Origin: JAJDTQ01 sp963422385 | GTDB taxonomy: Bacteria; Desulfobacterota; Binatia; UBA9968; JAJDTQ01 | Assembly: GCA_963422385.1 (NCBI GenBank) | Contig: OY729432.1 | Span: 3,472,001-3,536,000 of the forward strand | Length of the DNA: 64,000 nucleotides | Direction: 5' to 3' | In this document: piece by piece, positions 39,880 to 48,603 of the stretch | How positions within the stretch are numbered: position 1 is the first letter of the stretch | How the letters are laid out: every line of letters starts with the position of its first letter | Notes under the pieces: generated by a model | Seen by the model: only the letters and a program-made list of their open reading frames with translations | Told to the model about the DNA's origin: nothing | Database searches by the model: none | Program-made: the position numbers and the translations under genes

Positions 39880-42153
39880 TCACGAGCGTTCGGCCTCCGC
39901 GGTTCTCAGGGCACGCCAGACGCGTTCCGGGGTCAGCGGCAACTCCCGGATGCGGACACCGGTGGCTTCGGCCACGGCGTTGCAGACCGCGGGCGCCACC
40001 GGGATGATGCCGCCCTCGCCCATCCCCTTGGCGCCATAGGGTCCGGGCCCGTCTCTGTTCTCCAGCAGGCACGACTCGAACGTCCTCGGGATATCCCGGA
40101 AGCCCGGCACCCGATAATCCACCAGATTGGGGTTGAGGGGCTGCCCGTCCGCATAAATCAGGGACTCGAACAGGGTGTGGCCCATGGCCATGACCGCCGC
40201 GCCCTCGTCCTGGCCCTCGGCCTGACGCGGATTGATGGCACGGCCCACGTCCGCCACGCTAATATAGCGCTGCACCGTCACTTCGCCGGTGTCGGCGTCG
40301 ACGGCCACCACCGCCCCGCCGATGCCCACTTCCCAGAAGATCGGCAGGATCGGCGAGATGCCCCCGCCGGCCCGGACGTAGCCGCGTCCGATGAGCTCGC
40401 CGCCGGGCATGCCGAAGTATCCCGCCACCACCTCGGCGAAATCGCGGCGGGCCTCGCCGCACCAGGCCGCTCCGCCCTTGAGCGCCACGCGCTCCGGATC
40501 GACGTCGAACTGCTCCGCCGCGATGGCCTTGATCTGGCGATGGACATCGGCCGCGGCGAACTTCACCGCGGTCCCCATCACGGTGGTGGAGCGGCTGGCG
40601 CCGGTGGAGCGGTCGAACGGGGTGGTGTGGGTATCGGTCCCGCGCAGCATCACCCGCTCGAACGGAACGCACAACTCTTCGGCGGCAATCTGGCTCAATA
40701 CCGTGCGGGCCCCCTGCCCTACCTCGGTGCTGCCCGCCATGACCACGGCGTTGCCGTCACTCAACAGGCGGACGATGGCGGTGGAGACGGGGTTGGCCTC
40801 GCTGTCGGTGATGCCTACGGCGAGCCCCGTGCCGGCGCCGGTAGCGGGCGGACCGGCCCGACCGATCATCTCGGCGACCTTGGCGAGGCCCTCGCGCAGG
40901 TCGCCGTCAATGCCGCGGGAGCCGGGCCGGATCTGCTCGTCACGGCCCAGCAACTGCTCCAGCCGGTAACGCAGGGGATCCAGCCCCAGCACCCCGGCGA
41001 TGCGGTCCATCTGTGCTTCCACCGGCCAGACGGATTGGGGACCGCCGATGGAGCGCATGGATCCCGCCGGAACCGAGTTCGTGTAGATGCCGTAGCTGTC
41101 GGAGCGAAAGTTGGCGCAGCGGTAGGCTCCGTGCACCCGCAGCGCGGCCCGGGCCACCACCCGCGGACCGTTGTCCGCATACGCGCCGGTGTCGAGATGG
41201 ATCTTGACCTCACGCGCCAGGATGGCGCCGTCGCGTCTGACTCCGGTCTTGATCCAGCAGCGGGCGGAATGGCGCCGGGCGGTCAGCATGGACTCGGTCA
41301 CGGAGTGTTCCAGACGCACCGGTTGCCCACGGGTCTTGCGCGCCAGCGCAACCACCAAGGGCTCGATCTTGAGATAGGACTTGCCCCCGAAGGCGCCGCC
41401 CACGTACGGCACCACCACCTGAACGTCGGTCATGGAGAGGCCGAACAGCCGCGCCAGCTCCGCCCGGATGAGAAAGGGATGGGCCGAGGCGGACCACAAC
41501 GTCACCTGACCGCCCTGAAAACGGGCCGTGGCGGTGTGGGGTTCCATGGAATAGTGGCACACCATGGGGAAATGGAAGACGTCTTCGAAGACCTGGTCCG
41601 CCTCCGCGAAACCCCGTTCCACGTCCCCGATCTCCATGTGCTCATGGTGACAGATGTTCGGGTGCTCGCGGGCGTCCGAGAGGTTGACGTCGTGGAAATC
41701 TCCCGAACCCGCGGCCTGCTCGTGCAGCACCGGCGCGCCGTCGGCCAGGGCGTCGTCCAGCGTGGTGGCGTAGGGCAGCTCTTCATACGCGACGCGGATG
41801 AGAGACACGGCCTCCTCGGCCGCCAGCCGGTCCCGGGCGGCCACCGCGGCCACGGGCTCGCCGACGTGGCGCACCCGGTCCATGGCCAGGATGGGCCGGT
41901 CCCGGAGACAGTGGCCATAGTAGGGATCCATATCCCGGAGGTCGTCCCTGGAAAGCACGGCGACCACGCCCGGCACCCTCAGCGCCGCATCTGCGTCGAT
42001 GGAACGAATGCGCGCGTGGGCGTGGGGGCTGCGCAGGACCCGGGCATCGAGGGCGCCGGGGACGTCGAGATCGCCCGAAAACCTTGCCTCGCCGGTGACC
42101 TTCTCGATGCCCTCGATGCGGTTCCGGCGCTTGCCGACGACTTCCATGATCAT
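39880..42153 (-). CDS. Xanthine dehydrogenase/aldehyde oxidase-type molybdopterin-binding subunit
   Basis: This 757-residue protein is the large subunit of a molybdenum hydroxylase. GGAFGGKSY is the molybdopterin-contact motif, SIGGPQSVWP replaces the RGFGGPQ region, and GAKGMGEGG near the C-terminus holds the catalytic Glu. The genes for the 2Fe-2S and FAD subunits are not next to it, so it either pairs with distant subunits or uses another electron carrier. The upstream neighbour is a zinc alcohol dehydrogenase that could make its aldehyde substrate. Confidence 0.9.
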   Translation of the reverse strand: MIMEVVGKRRNRIEGIEKVTGEARFSGDLDVPGALDARVLRSPHAHARIRSIDADAALRVPGVVAVLSRDDLRDMDPYYGHCLRDRPILAMDRVRHVGEPVAAVAARDRLAAEEAVSLIRVAYEELPYATTLDDALADGAPVLHEQAAGSGDFHDVNLSDAREHPNICHHEHMEIGDVERGFAEADQVFEDVFHFPMVCHYSMEPHTATARFQGGQVTLWSASAHPFLIRAELARLFGLSMTDVQVVVPYVGGAFGGKSYLKIEPLVVALARKTRGQPVRLEHSVTESMLTARRHSARCWIKTGVRRDGAILAREVKIHLDTGAYADNGPRVVARAALRVHGAYRCANFRSDSYGIYTNSVPAGSMRSIGGPQSVWPVEAQMDRIAGVLGLDPLRYRLEQLLGRDEQIRPGSRGIDGDLREGLAKVAEMIGRAGPPATGAGTGLAVGITDSEANPVSTAIVRLLSDGNAVVMAGSTEVGQGARTVLSQIAAEELCVPFERVMLRGTDTHTTPFDRSTGASRSTTVMGTAVKFAAADVHRQIKAIAAEQFDVDPERVALKGGAAWCGEARRDFAEVVAGYFGMPGGELIGRGYVRAGGGISPILPIFWEVGIGGAVVAVDADTGEVTVQRYISVADVGRAINPRQAEGQDEGAAVMAMGHTLFESLIYADGQPLNPNLVDYRVPGFRDIPRTFESCLLENRDGPGPYGAKGMGEGGIIPVAPAVCNAVAEATGVRIRELPLTPERVWRALRTAEAERS

Positions 42154-42175
42154 CGTGTCCCCTCGAGTTGACCGC

Positions 42176-43288
42176 TCAGCCGTAGAGAATCACCGACCGG
42201 ATGCTCTTGCCCTCGTGCATGAGGTCGAAAGCGCGGTTGATGTCCTCGAGAGGCATGGTGTGGGTGATCATGTCGTCGAGATTGATCTCGCCCCCCGTGT
42301 ACCGGTCGACGTAGCCCGGAAGCTGTGAGCGTCCCTTCACGCCGCCGAAGGCCGTGCCCCTCCAGACCCGGCCGGTGACGAGTTGGAACGGCCGCGTCCG
42401 GATCTCCTGGCCGGCGCCGGCCACGCCGATGATGGTGGACTGGCCCCATCCCTTGTGGCAGCACTCCAGCGCGGCGCGCATGGTCTGAACGTTGCCGATG
42501 CACTCGAAGGAGTAGTCCAGGCCGCCGTCGGTCATGTCCACCAGGACATCCTGGACGGGTCTGTCGGAGTCTTTGGGGTTCACCAGGTCGGTGGCGCCCA
42601 GGCGCCGCGCCATGTCGAACTTGGCGGGGTTGGTGTCGATGCCGATGATGCGGCCGGCCTTGGCCATCACCGCGCCCTGTATCACGCTGAGCCCGATGCC
42701 GCCGAGGCCGAAGACCCCCACCGTGGAACCGGGCTCCACCTCGGCCGTATTGAGAACGGCGCCGATGCCGGTGGTGACCCCGCAGGCCAGCAGGCAGACC
42801 TTGTCCAGTGGGGCCTGCGGGTCGATCCTGGCCACCGAGATCTCGGGCAGCACGGTGTATTCGCTGAAGGTGGAGGTTCCCATGTAGTGGTGGATGGGCT
42901 TTCCCTTCAGCGTGAACCGTCCGGTGCCGTCCGGCATCACGCCCTGTCCCTGGGTGATGCGTATGGCCTGGCACAGGTTGGTCTTGCCCGACCGGCAGAA
43001 CTTGCAGGCGCCGCACTCCGGGACGTACAGCGGAATCACGTGGTCCCCCGGCTTGACGGTGGTGACGCCCGCCCCGACCTCCTCCACCACCGCGCCCCCT
43101 TCGTGGCCGAGAATGGAGGGGAACAGGCCCTCGGGATCGCTACCCGAGAGGGTGAACTCGTCGGTGTGGCAGACCCCGGTGGCGACGGTCCGAACCAGCA
43201 CCTCGCCTTCCCTGGGCCCTTCCACGTCGACTTCCTCGATCTCCAGGGGTTTGCCCGCCTCAAAAGCAATGGCCGCGCGTGATTTCAT
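42176..43288 (-). CDS. Class III-type zinc alcohol dehydrogenase (S-(hydroxymethyl)glutathione dehydrogenase-like)
   Basis: This 370-residue zinc-dependent dehydrogenase has the catalytic zinc ligands (CHTDE and GHEGG), the structural zinc cysteines (CGACKFCRSGKTNLC) and the NAD motif FGLGGIGL. FGGVKGRSQLPGYVDRY is characteristic of class III (FrmA) enzymes, though substrate-specific residues differ among family members. The second ATG (43288) has AAAGGAG at the better spacing. It is followed after 22 bp by the molybdenum hydroxylase gene, so alcohol-to-aldehyde-to-acid oxidation by the pair is plausible. Confidence 0.88.
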   Translation of the reverse strand: MKSRAAIAFEAGKPLEIEEVDVEGPREGEVLVRTVATGVCHTDEFTLSGSDPEGLFPSILGHEGGAVVEEVGAGVTTVKPGDHVIPLYVPECGACKFCRSGKTNLCQAIRITQGQGVMPDGTGRFTLKGKPIHHYMGTSTFSEYTVLPEISVARIDPQAPLDKVCLLACGVTTGIGAVLNTAEVEPGSTVGVFGLGGIGLSVIQGAVMAKAGRIIGIDTNPAKFDMARRLGATDLVNPKDSDRPVQDVLVDMTDGGLDYSFECIGNVQTMRAALECCHKGWGQSTIIGVAGAGQEIRTRPFQLVTGRVWRGTAFGGVKGRSQLPGYVDRYTGGEINLDDMITHTMPLEDINRAFDLMHEGKSIRSVILYG

Positions 43289-43367
43289 CATCGGCTCCTT
43301 TCCGCATAAAGCCAGGTTCTCCGGTCGCAGGATCTCCCGAGCCAACCAGCATTTGCAACATCCCGCC

Positions 43368-44762
43368 TCACTCCGAGTCTTGATCCTCCAAGTATGCCAA
43401 AGTGGGTTTCCCGGGGGCACGCAAGGTCCGGTCGATGCCTGACGGAAGGGGAACATCCGTGCTTGCGCCGCCCAGTTCCTTGAAACGCCTTGCCGCGGGA
43501 AAGAGGCGGCTCTCCAACGAGCCCACCGCGTCATTGTACGCCTTGACGGCGTTCTCCAGGCCATTTCCCGCACGCTGGAAATGTCCCACGAAGTTCGCCA
43601 GCCGATCGTGAAGTTCCCTTCCCTGTTTCGCGATCTCCCTGGCGTTCTCCGCCACCTTGTGCTGCTGCCAGCCGTAGGCAACGGTCTTCAAAAGGGCCAG
43701 CAGCGTCACCGGGGTGGTGGGCAGCACGTGTTGCTGCATGGCGTATTCGAGAAGGTCCGCGTCCTTCTCGAACGCCGCGCTGAGACACGCGTCGTTGGGT
43801 ACGAACATCGCCACCACCTCCGGGGCGCGATCGAACTGCTCCCAGTACCGTTTCTGGCTGAGCTCGCGGATGCGGCCACGGAGGGCCGTGGCGTGCTCCT
43901 TGAGCTTGGCCTCGCGCCGTGCGCCCTCGCTGTCCTCCAGTGCTTCCAGCCAAGCCAGCATGGGGGTCTTGGAGTCCACCGGGAGAATGCCGTGGGCCGG
44001 AAGATGGACGATCATGTCGGGGCGGCCGTTGTCCGTGACCGGCTGTTCCTCGAAATCCACGTGGGACACCATGTCCGCCATCTCCACCACCCGACGAAGC
44101 TGCAACTCGCCCCAGCGCCCCCGCGCGGTGGGCGCCGCCCTCAGCGCCTGTACCAGCGGTCCGAGTTGCCGGAGCTGCTCCTGCAGTCCCTGATAGGCCC
44201 CCTCGCGTTTCTGCTCCATCTGCTGCACCTGCCGGTCCAGCTCCGTCATGGTCTTCCCCAGAGGCTCGACGAGATTGCGCAACTCCTCCTTGTGAGTGCC
44301 CCAGTCACCCCGCACTTCCGTCAGCAGGCGTCCCATCTGTTCCCGCGCATGCTTCAGGAACCCATCGGTGTTGTCCTGGAGCGAACGGGATGCCAGCGCC
44401 TGGAAAACCTCCCGCAGCTTCTCCTCGGCCCCTTCCACCCAGCACAGCTTCTCCGCGTCGGCCTCTCGTTCCTTTGCCAGCGTGGCCGCCTGTAGCTCCA
44501 CCCGCTGGTTGGCCGCGCGGGCCTCCTTCAACTCGACCTCGAGACCCTCGACCCTGCCCGCCTGCTGTTCGGCCCGCGCCTTGGCCTCGGAAAGCTCGCG
44601 GATCTCCGCCCGGGCCTCTTCGAGCCGCAGCCTTTCCTGCCGGACTTCCTCCTGGCGGTCCGCGAGCGCACGGGCTACCGCCGCATGCCGCGACCTCGTG
44701 ATCAGCCAGGTCACGACCGCGCCGGCGGCAACCGCTACGGCAACATGGAGCAGTTGTTCCAT
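43368..44762 (-). CDS. rmuC: RmuC-family DNA recombination protein
   Basis: This 464-residue protein has an N-terminal membrane anchor (residues 5-22), a long coiled coil (about 25-200), and the RmuC nuclease-like domain with RGRWGELQLRRVVEMADM, DMIVHLPAHGILPVDSKTPM and ELGGAS. RmuC proteins limit inverted-repeat-mediated rearrangement. The gene is on the minus strand upstream of the alcohol dehydrogenase gene. It is nine bases downstream of a deletion-bearing dehydrogenase-like gene. Confidence 0.9.
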   Translation of the reverse strand: MEQLLHVAVAVAAGAVVTWLITRSRHAAVARALADRQEEVRQERLRLEEARAEIRELSEAKARAEQQAGRVEGLEVELKEARAANQRVELQAATLAKEREADAEKLCWVEGAEEKLREVFQALASRSLQDNTDGFLKHAREQMGRLLTEVRGDWGTHKEELRNLVEPLGKTMTELDRQVQQMEQKREGAYQGLQEQLRQLGPLVQALRAAPTARGRWGELQLRRVVEMADMVSHVDFEEQPVTDNGRPDMIVHLPAHGILPVDSKTPMLAWLEALEDSEGARREAKLKEHATALRGRIRELSQKRYWEQFDRAPEVVAMFVPNDACLSAAFEKDADLLEYAMQQHVLPTTPVTLLALLKTVAYGWQQHKVAENAREIAKQGRELHDRLANFVGHFQRAGNGLENAVKAYNDAVGSLESRLFPAARRFKELGGASTDVPLPSGIDRTLRAPGKPTLAYLEDQDSE

Positions 44763-44771
44763 GGGCGGCGA

Positions 44772-45164
44772 TCAGCTCCGGCCACGGGGGGAGTGGAAAC
44801 CCGCCCCTACGCGCGCCTTTCCACCGGACAGAATGGAGAATACCTCGCAGGCGATGCCGGTAGCCTCGTAGCCGTCCACTCCGTTGGCCTGCGCGATGGC
44901 GAACATCTGATGGACCAGGGAGCTGAAAGGCACCGGGATCTCCATGTTCCGGGCCACGTCGCGCACCGCCGCGCTGTAGGGGAGCATGGATAGAACGACG
45001 TCGCAGGATTCGGCGACTTCCCTCGGCGTGGGGGCGAAAACCGCCCCGTTCTCCTCCAGCGGCCGCGCCGCCTCCCGGCGAATATCGTTAACGACCAGAC
45101 CGAAGCCAGCCTTCAGCAGGTTCGCGGCCATGCCCCCTGTGCCGATGAATCCGATTTGCTTCAC
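44772..45164 (-). pseudogene. 3-hydroxyisobutyrate dehydrogenase-like gene with a large in-frame internal deletion
   Basis: This 130-codon frame starts with the Rossmann motif GFIGTGGMAANLLKAGFGL and continues to MLPYSAAVRDV (about residue 70). It then jumps straight to EIPVPFSSLVHQMFAIAQANGVDGYE, which is normally the C-terminal helix of the 290-300-residue enzyme. About 160 residues with the catalytic Lys are absent, while the frame is preserved. It is most likely a non-functional deletion remnant, or a small NAD-binding protein. Confidence 0.7.
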
Positions 45165-45228
45165 GAGTGCTCCTTTGTGATGGGGCGACGCCGGCTCCGA
45201 GCCTGACTCTCACGCCTCGGGAATACGT

Positions 45229-46032
45229 TCATCGCCGGTGCTTGCCGGCGGTCTTGCGAAGGATGCCCTGGATCTGCTCCAGCCTTCCGTTGTCGTGGCG
45301 TTCCAGACGGGCGTCCCGTGGCAGTTCTGCGATCATCCTTCGCGTATTGGCGATGCGTGCCGACGTCGCGGGATGACTGGAAAGGAAAGCAGGCGTCGAT
45401 CGCCCACCCTTCCTTTTCAGGGTTCCGAAGAAGGTGGCCAATCCACGCGGGTCGTACCCGGCCTTGAACATGACCCGTACCGCGAACGCGTCCGCTTCGT
45501 GTTCCGCCTCCCTGCTGAAGGTATTGAGGTAGCCCATGGCCACAAGACCCCCGAGGGTCCGAGCCGCACTGCCCGCGCGGGGGCCGGCGGTTATCTCTGC
45601 CGCGACAATGCCCACCTGGTGCAGGATGTTCGTGGTCAGGGCACGGTTGAAGTTGTCGGCGACATGGCGCTTGGCCACGTGGCCGATCTCGTGGGCCATG
45701 ACCCCGGCGAGCTCGCTGACGTTGCGCGCCTCGAGTATCGTGCCAGTGTAGATGTAGATGTAGCCGGCGGGTGCGGCAAAAGCGTTGATCCCGGTTTTCG
45801 GGACGACGTGGAAGCGGTAGGTGAAGGGTTGAGGTCCCGCGTGTTTCAATAGCCTCTGGCCGATGGCCGACACGTATCGGGTGACAGCGGGGTCCCGGAC
45901 AAGCACCGTGCGACGATTGAAATCACGGGAGAAATCGGCGCCCAGACTGCGTTCCCGGTCCACGCTCAGGGGCGCGCACGCGGCCGCCAGGAGACCGCAG
46001 ATCATCAGCCGTAGGGCCCGGGTGAAAGGCAT
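45229..46032 (-). CDS. M48-family periplasmic metalloprotease, lipoprotein
   Basis: This protease of about 267 residues has HEIGH as the zinc motif and EAEHEADAFAV with the third ligand. The N-terminus has a hydrophobic segment ending in LLAAAC, a lipobox, so it is probably anchored to a periplasmic membrane face. It resembles BepA/YfgC-type outer-membrane quality-control proteases but lacks the TPR domain. The ATG at 46032 is used. Confidence 0.88.
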   Translation of the reverse strand: MPFTRALRLMICGLLAAACAPLSVDRERSLGADFSRDFNRRTVLVRDPAVTRYVSAIGQRLLKHAGPQPFTYRFHVVPKTGINAFAAPAGYIYIYTGTILEARNVSELAGVMAHEIGHVAKRHVADNFNRALTTNILHQVGIVAAEITAGPRAGSAARTLGGLVAMGYLNTFSREAEHEADAFAVRVMFKAGYDPRGLATFFGTLKRKGGRSTPAFLSSHPATSARIANTRRMIAELPRDARLERHDNGRLEQIQGILRKTAGKHRR

Positions 46033-46145
46033 GCCCAAGGTTAACCGCAGCGACTCACCCTTTCAAGCGGTGACGAGGGGGCGGTTTCTCAAGATGTATG
46101 CGGTACGCTACAATTGCCGTTGACTTCATCGACCGGGGGGAGGTC

Positions 46146-46838
46146 ATGGCTGCGAATCCGAAAAAGATCGCCGGCGAGCGCGCGGCGGACTATGTGAGCG
46201 ACGACATGATCGTGGGGCTCGGTACGGGTTCAACGGCCTACTTCGCCATCGTCAGGCTGGCGGAAAGGATCCGGGACGAAGGGCTCGGAATCCGCTGCAT
46301 CCCCACCTCCGAGCGCTCCGCCGCACTGGCGCGGGAACTGGATATTTCGTTGACGAGCTTTGCCGAGGTGCTTCACGTCGACGTCACCATCGACGGCGCC
46401 GATGAAGTGGACCCGGCATTCAATCTCGTCAAGGGAGGCGGAGGGGCACTTCTGCGCGAGAAGCTGGTCGCGTCCGCAAGCGAAACCGAGCTGATCATCG
46501 TCGACGAAGGCAAGCTCAAGAAGCGCCTCGGGGCCTTTCCACTCCCGGTGGAGGTGGTGCCCTTCGGTTGGCAGCTCACGCGGCAACGTCTGCAAGGGCT
46601 CGGTTGCGACGTAAGGTTTCGCTCGTCGGGCAACGACGCCTTCGTCACCGACAACGGCAACTACATTCTGGACTGCTCCTTTGGCGCCATCGACGATCCG
46701 CCCGCGCTGGAGCGCCGGATCGTCGGGACCTGCGGCGTCGTGGAGTGCGGCATCTTCACCGGACTCGCCACCCGAATCATTATAGGGAAGTCCGATGGAC
46801 GCCTGGAAGAACGAACCGAGCCCGGGACTCTCGGTTGA
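46146..46838 (+). CDS. rpiA: Ribose-5-phosphate isomerase A
   Basis: This 230-residue enzyme interconverts ribose 5-phosphate and ribulose 5-phosphate in the pentose phosphate pathway. GLGTGSTA, TIDGADEVD and LVKGGGGALLREK are the conserved substrate-binding and catalytic motifs. The ATG 46146 is preceded by GGGAGG; a 16-codon upstream extension is not supported. It converges with an RRM gene nine bases after its stop. Confidence 0.95.
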   Translation: MAANPKKIAGERAADYVSDDMIVGLGTGSTAYFAIVRLAERIRDEGLGIRCIPTSERSAALARELDISLTSFAEVLHVDVTIDGADEVDPAFNLVKGGGGALLREKLVASASETELIIVDEGKLKKRLGAFPLPVEVVPFGWQLTRQRLQGLGCDVRFRSSGNDAFVTDNGNYILDCSFGAIDDPPALERRIVGTCGVVECGIFTGLATRIIIGKSDGRLEERTEPGTLG

Positions 46839-46847
46839 AGAGCACGG

Positions 46848-47153
46848 CTACCAGCGGTTCCTGCCTCCTCCGCCGCCACCGTCGCCGCCGAATCCCCCGC
46901 GGCGTTCCTGGGGACGCGCCTCGCTGACCGTCAGCTTGCGCCCACCCAGATCGGAATCGTGCAAGGCGTCGATGGCTCGTTGCGCCTCTTCTCCGGACCC
47001 CATCTCCACGAAGCCGAATCCCCTGGAGCGGCCGGTAAACTTGTCCGTGATCACCCTGGCTGACACCACGGTTCCGTGCGCCGCGAAAATATCCTGAAGC
47101 TGATCCTCCGTTGTCGAATACGGCAGACCGCCCACGTAAAGCTTCTCGTTCAT
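46848..47153 (-). CDS. RRM-type RNA-binding protein with Gly-rich tail
   Basis: This 101-residue protein has one RNA-recognition motif: RNP2 LYVGGL at residues 5-10 and RNP1 RGFGFVEM at 44-51. A Gly/Arg-rich tail follows (about 85-101). Such bacterial RRM proteins (Rbp type) bind RNA and are often cold-induced. The start has GGAGG upstream, the promoter is 160 bp away, and the leader is long, a feature of cold-regulated genes. It is paralogous to the RRM gene at 52490. Confidence 0.92.
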   Translation of the reverse strand: MNEKLYVGGLPYSTTEDQLQDIFAAHGTVVSARVITDKFTGRSRGFGFVEMGSGEEAQRAIDALHDSDLGGRKLTVSEARPQERRGGFGGDGGGGGGRNRW

Positions 47154-47306
47154 GCTCTCCTCCGTTGTTCTTTTTCGGCCCCGAGACAGGCACGGCGAAA
47201 GGAGCAGAGCACACGTGGGAAGATCACGACACTCCGGTCGCTTTGGTCTTACGCTGTCTCACCCAAGGCGGAAGTGAAGACTTCTCGTCCGTCGATAACG
47301 CAGTAC

Positions 47307-47335
47307 CTTATATTGACCTGCGGTGCTCCTGTCAA
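47307..47335 (-). promoter_or_regulatory. Consensus sigma-70 promoter of the RRM gene
   Basis: On the minus strand TTGACA (47335-47330) and TATAAG (47312-47307) are 17 bp apart, close to consensus. The distance to the ATG at 47153 implies a leader of about 150 nt, which is unusually long for a short gene and may be regulatory. Confidence 0.75.
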
Positions 47336-47411
47336 CAACCGGCCACCGGGAATTTTTTTCCGGTCGAGAGAGGGGCGCCGTCCGGGGTGCCGGGAATGCC
47401 GGTTGATACGC

Positions 47412-48578
47412 CTAACGCAGGATCCGATACACAAGGGGGGTACCCATGGCAATGAGCAGGAAAAAGCACCCGGCGGCGAAAAACATGGTCCCGAAGCCCC
47501 AGGCATCGGCCGCCCAACCGAGGAGCAACGGAAGGGCCATGGGCGCCATGTTCCAGCCGAGTCCCGTGGCCGCCATGACCGCGGAGCGGTCGCTGGCCCG
47601 ACTCAGATCCACGGCCTGGACCTGGTTGAGCAGGTCCGCGACCCCGCCCGCCATGCCCAGGCCGGCGATGCAGAGACCCAGCAACAGCCATCCTCCGCTC
47701 CACGCGCTTCCCAGGATGCAAAGGCCGAGGCCTCCCATGCTCACGGCGTAGAAAAGCTTCTCCCGCTGGATGGTGATTTCCGATCCGAGGGCCAGACCGA
47801 TCACCACCGGACCGATGGAACGTACCGCGATCACCACGCTGATCCATCCCTCGGGAAAGCTGAGGCCGCTCATGTAGACCGGATAGATGGACTGGGTGAC
47901 GCCGAACGGCACCGCCGCGGCGCAGGAGCTGGTGAGCAGCAGCCACGTGCGCCGCTCCACCAACCGCCGGCTCATTCCCACGGTGATCTGCCATATGGTG
48001 CGCTCGCCGAGGCTCAACCGGATCGGAGGGAGCGCGAAACCGAGCAGCATGCCGAGAACCGACGCGAGGGCAACCAGGACGAAAGTGGTCTCGTAACCCA
48101 GCCAACTTGCCAGAATCCCCCCGAGAGACAATCCCAGCAGTTGGCCGGTGTAGTTGGCCGCGGACAGTTGGCCCAGCATCCTGCCGGGATTGCTGCTGGA
48201 GAGCTGACTGGCCATGGACTGGGCGGGGACCCAGAACATGCTGCGGGACAGATTCGCCAGCGCGCTGGACAACATCAGGGAGAAAAACCCGCCGGCCATG
48301 CAAAGGGCCGCCGCGGCCAAGACGTTAAGGGAGTAGCAGGCCTGGAGCATGCGGTGCTCGCCGTAGCGGTCCGCGAACGCGCCTCCGACGAAACGCATGA
48401 CGATGGTCAGCAGGTAGGGAAGCCCTACCAAGGAACCGATGTCGAGTACGGACAGGCCCAGGCTCACGCCGAAGAGCGGCGTGAGCACGAACAACATGCC
48501 GTTGCACATGTTCCACAGGAGCGCCCCCAGGAAGAGGGTCCCGCGGACCGGCCGCCCATCATCCATCCCGGTGTCCAT
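47412..48578 (-). CDS. MFS transporter
   Basis: This 388-residue protein has about twelve membrane helices. MRFVGGAFADRYGEHRML is the loop 2-3 motif (GxxxDRxGxR-like) of the major facilitator superfamily, and the DLLNQVQAVDLSRASDRSAV segment is the equivalent loop in the second half. The substrate is unknown; drug or metabolite efflux is usual. It starts with ATG 48578, 21 bases after the stop of the amidohydrolase gene on the same strand. Confidence 0.88.
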   Translation of the reverse strand: MDTGMDDGRPVRGTLFLGALLWNMCNGMLFVLTPLFGVSLGLSVLDIGSLVGLPYLLTIVMRFVGGAFADRYGEHRMLQACYSLNVLAAAALCMAGGFFSLMLSSALANLSRSMFWVPAQSMASQLSSSNPGRMLGQLSAANYTGQLLGLSLGGILASWLGYETTFVLVALASVLGMLLGFALPPIRLSLGERTIWQITVGMSRRLVERRTWLLLTSSCAAAVPFGVTQSIYPVYMSGLSFPEGWISVVIAVRSIGPVVIGLALGSEITIQREKLFYAVSMGGLGLCILGSAWSGGWLLLGLCIAGLGMAGGVADLLNQVQAVDLSRASDRSAVMAATGLGWNMAPMALPLLLGWAADAWGFGTMFFAAGCFFLLIAMGTPLVYRILR

Positions 48579-48582
48579 GCGA

Positions 48583-48603
48583 ATATACGGGACACGACAC
48601 TAG
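48583..48603. repeat. Solo end of the MITE family 1
   Basis: ATATACGGGACACGACACTAG matches the right end of the MITE family (TTTACCGGACTCGACACTAG) with a few changes. The CTAG supplies the TAG stop of the minus-strand amidohydrolase gene. No second end is present. It is a remnant or a footprint. Confidence 0.5.

Noticed and set aside
39844..42171. A 775-codon plus-strand frame
   Set aside because: It is antisense to the molybdenum hydroxylase gene, which shows the family motifs over its entire length.
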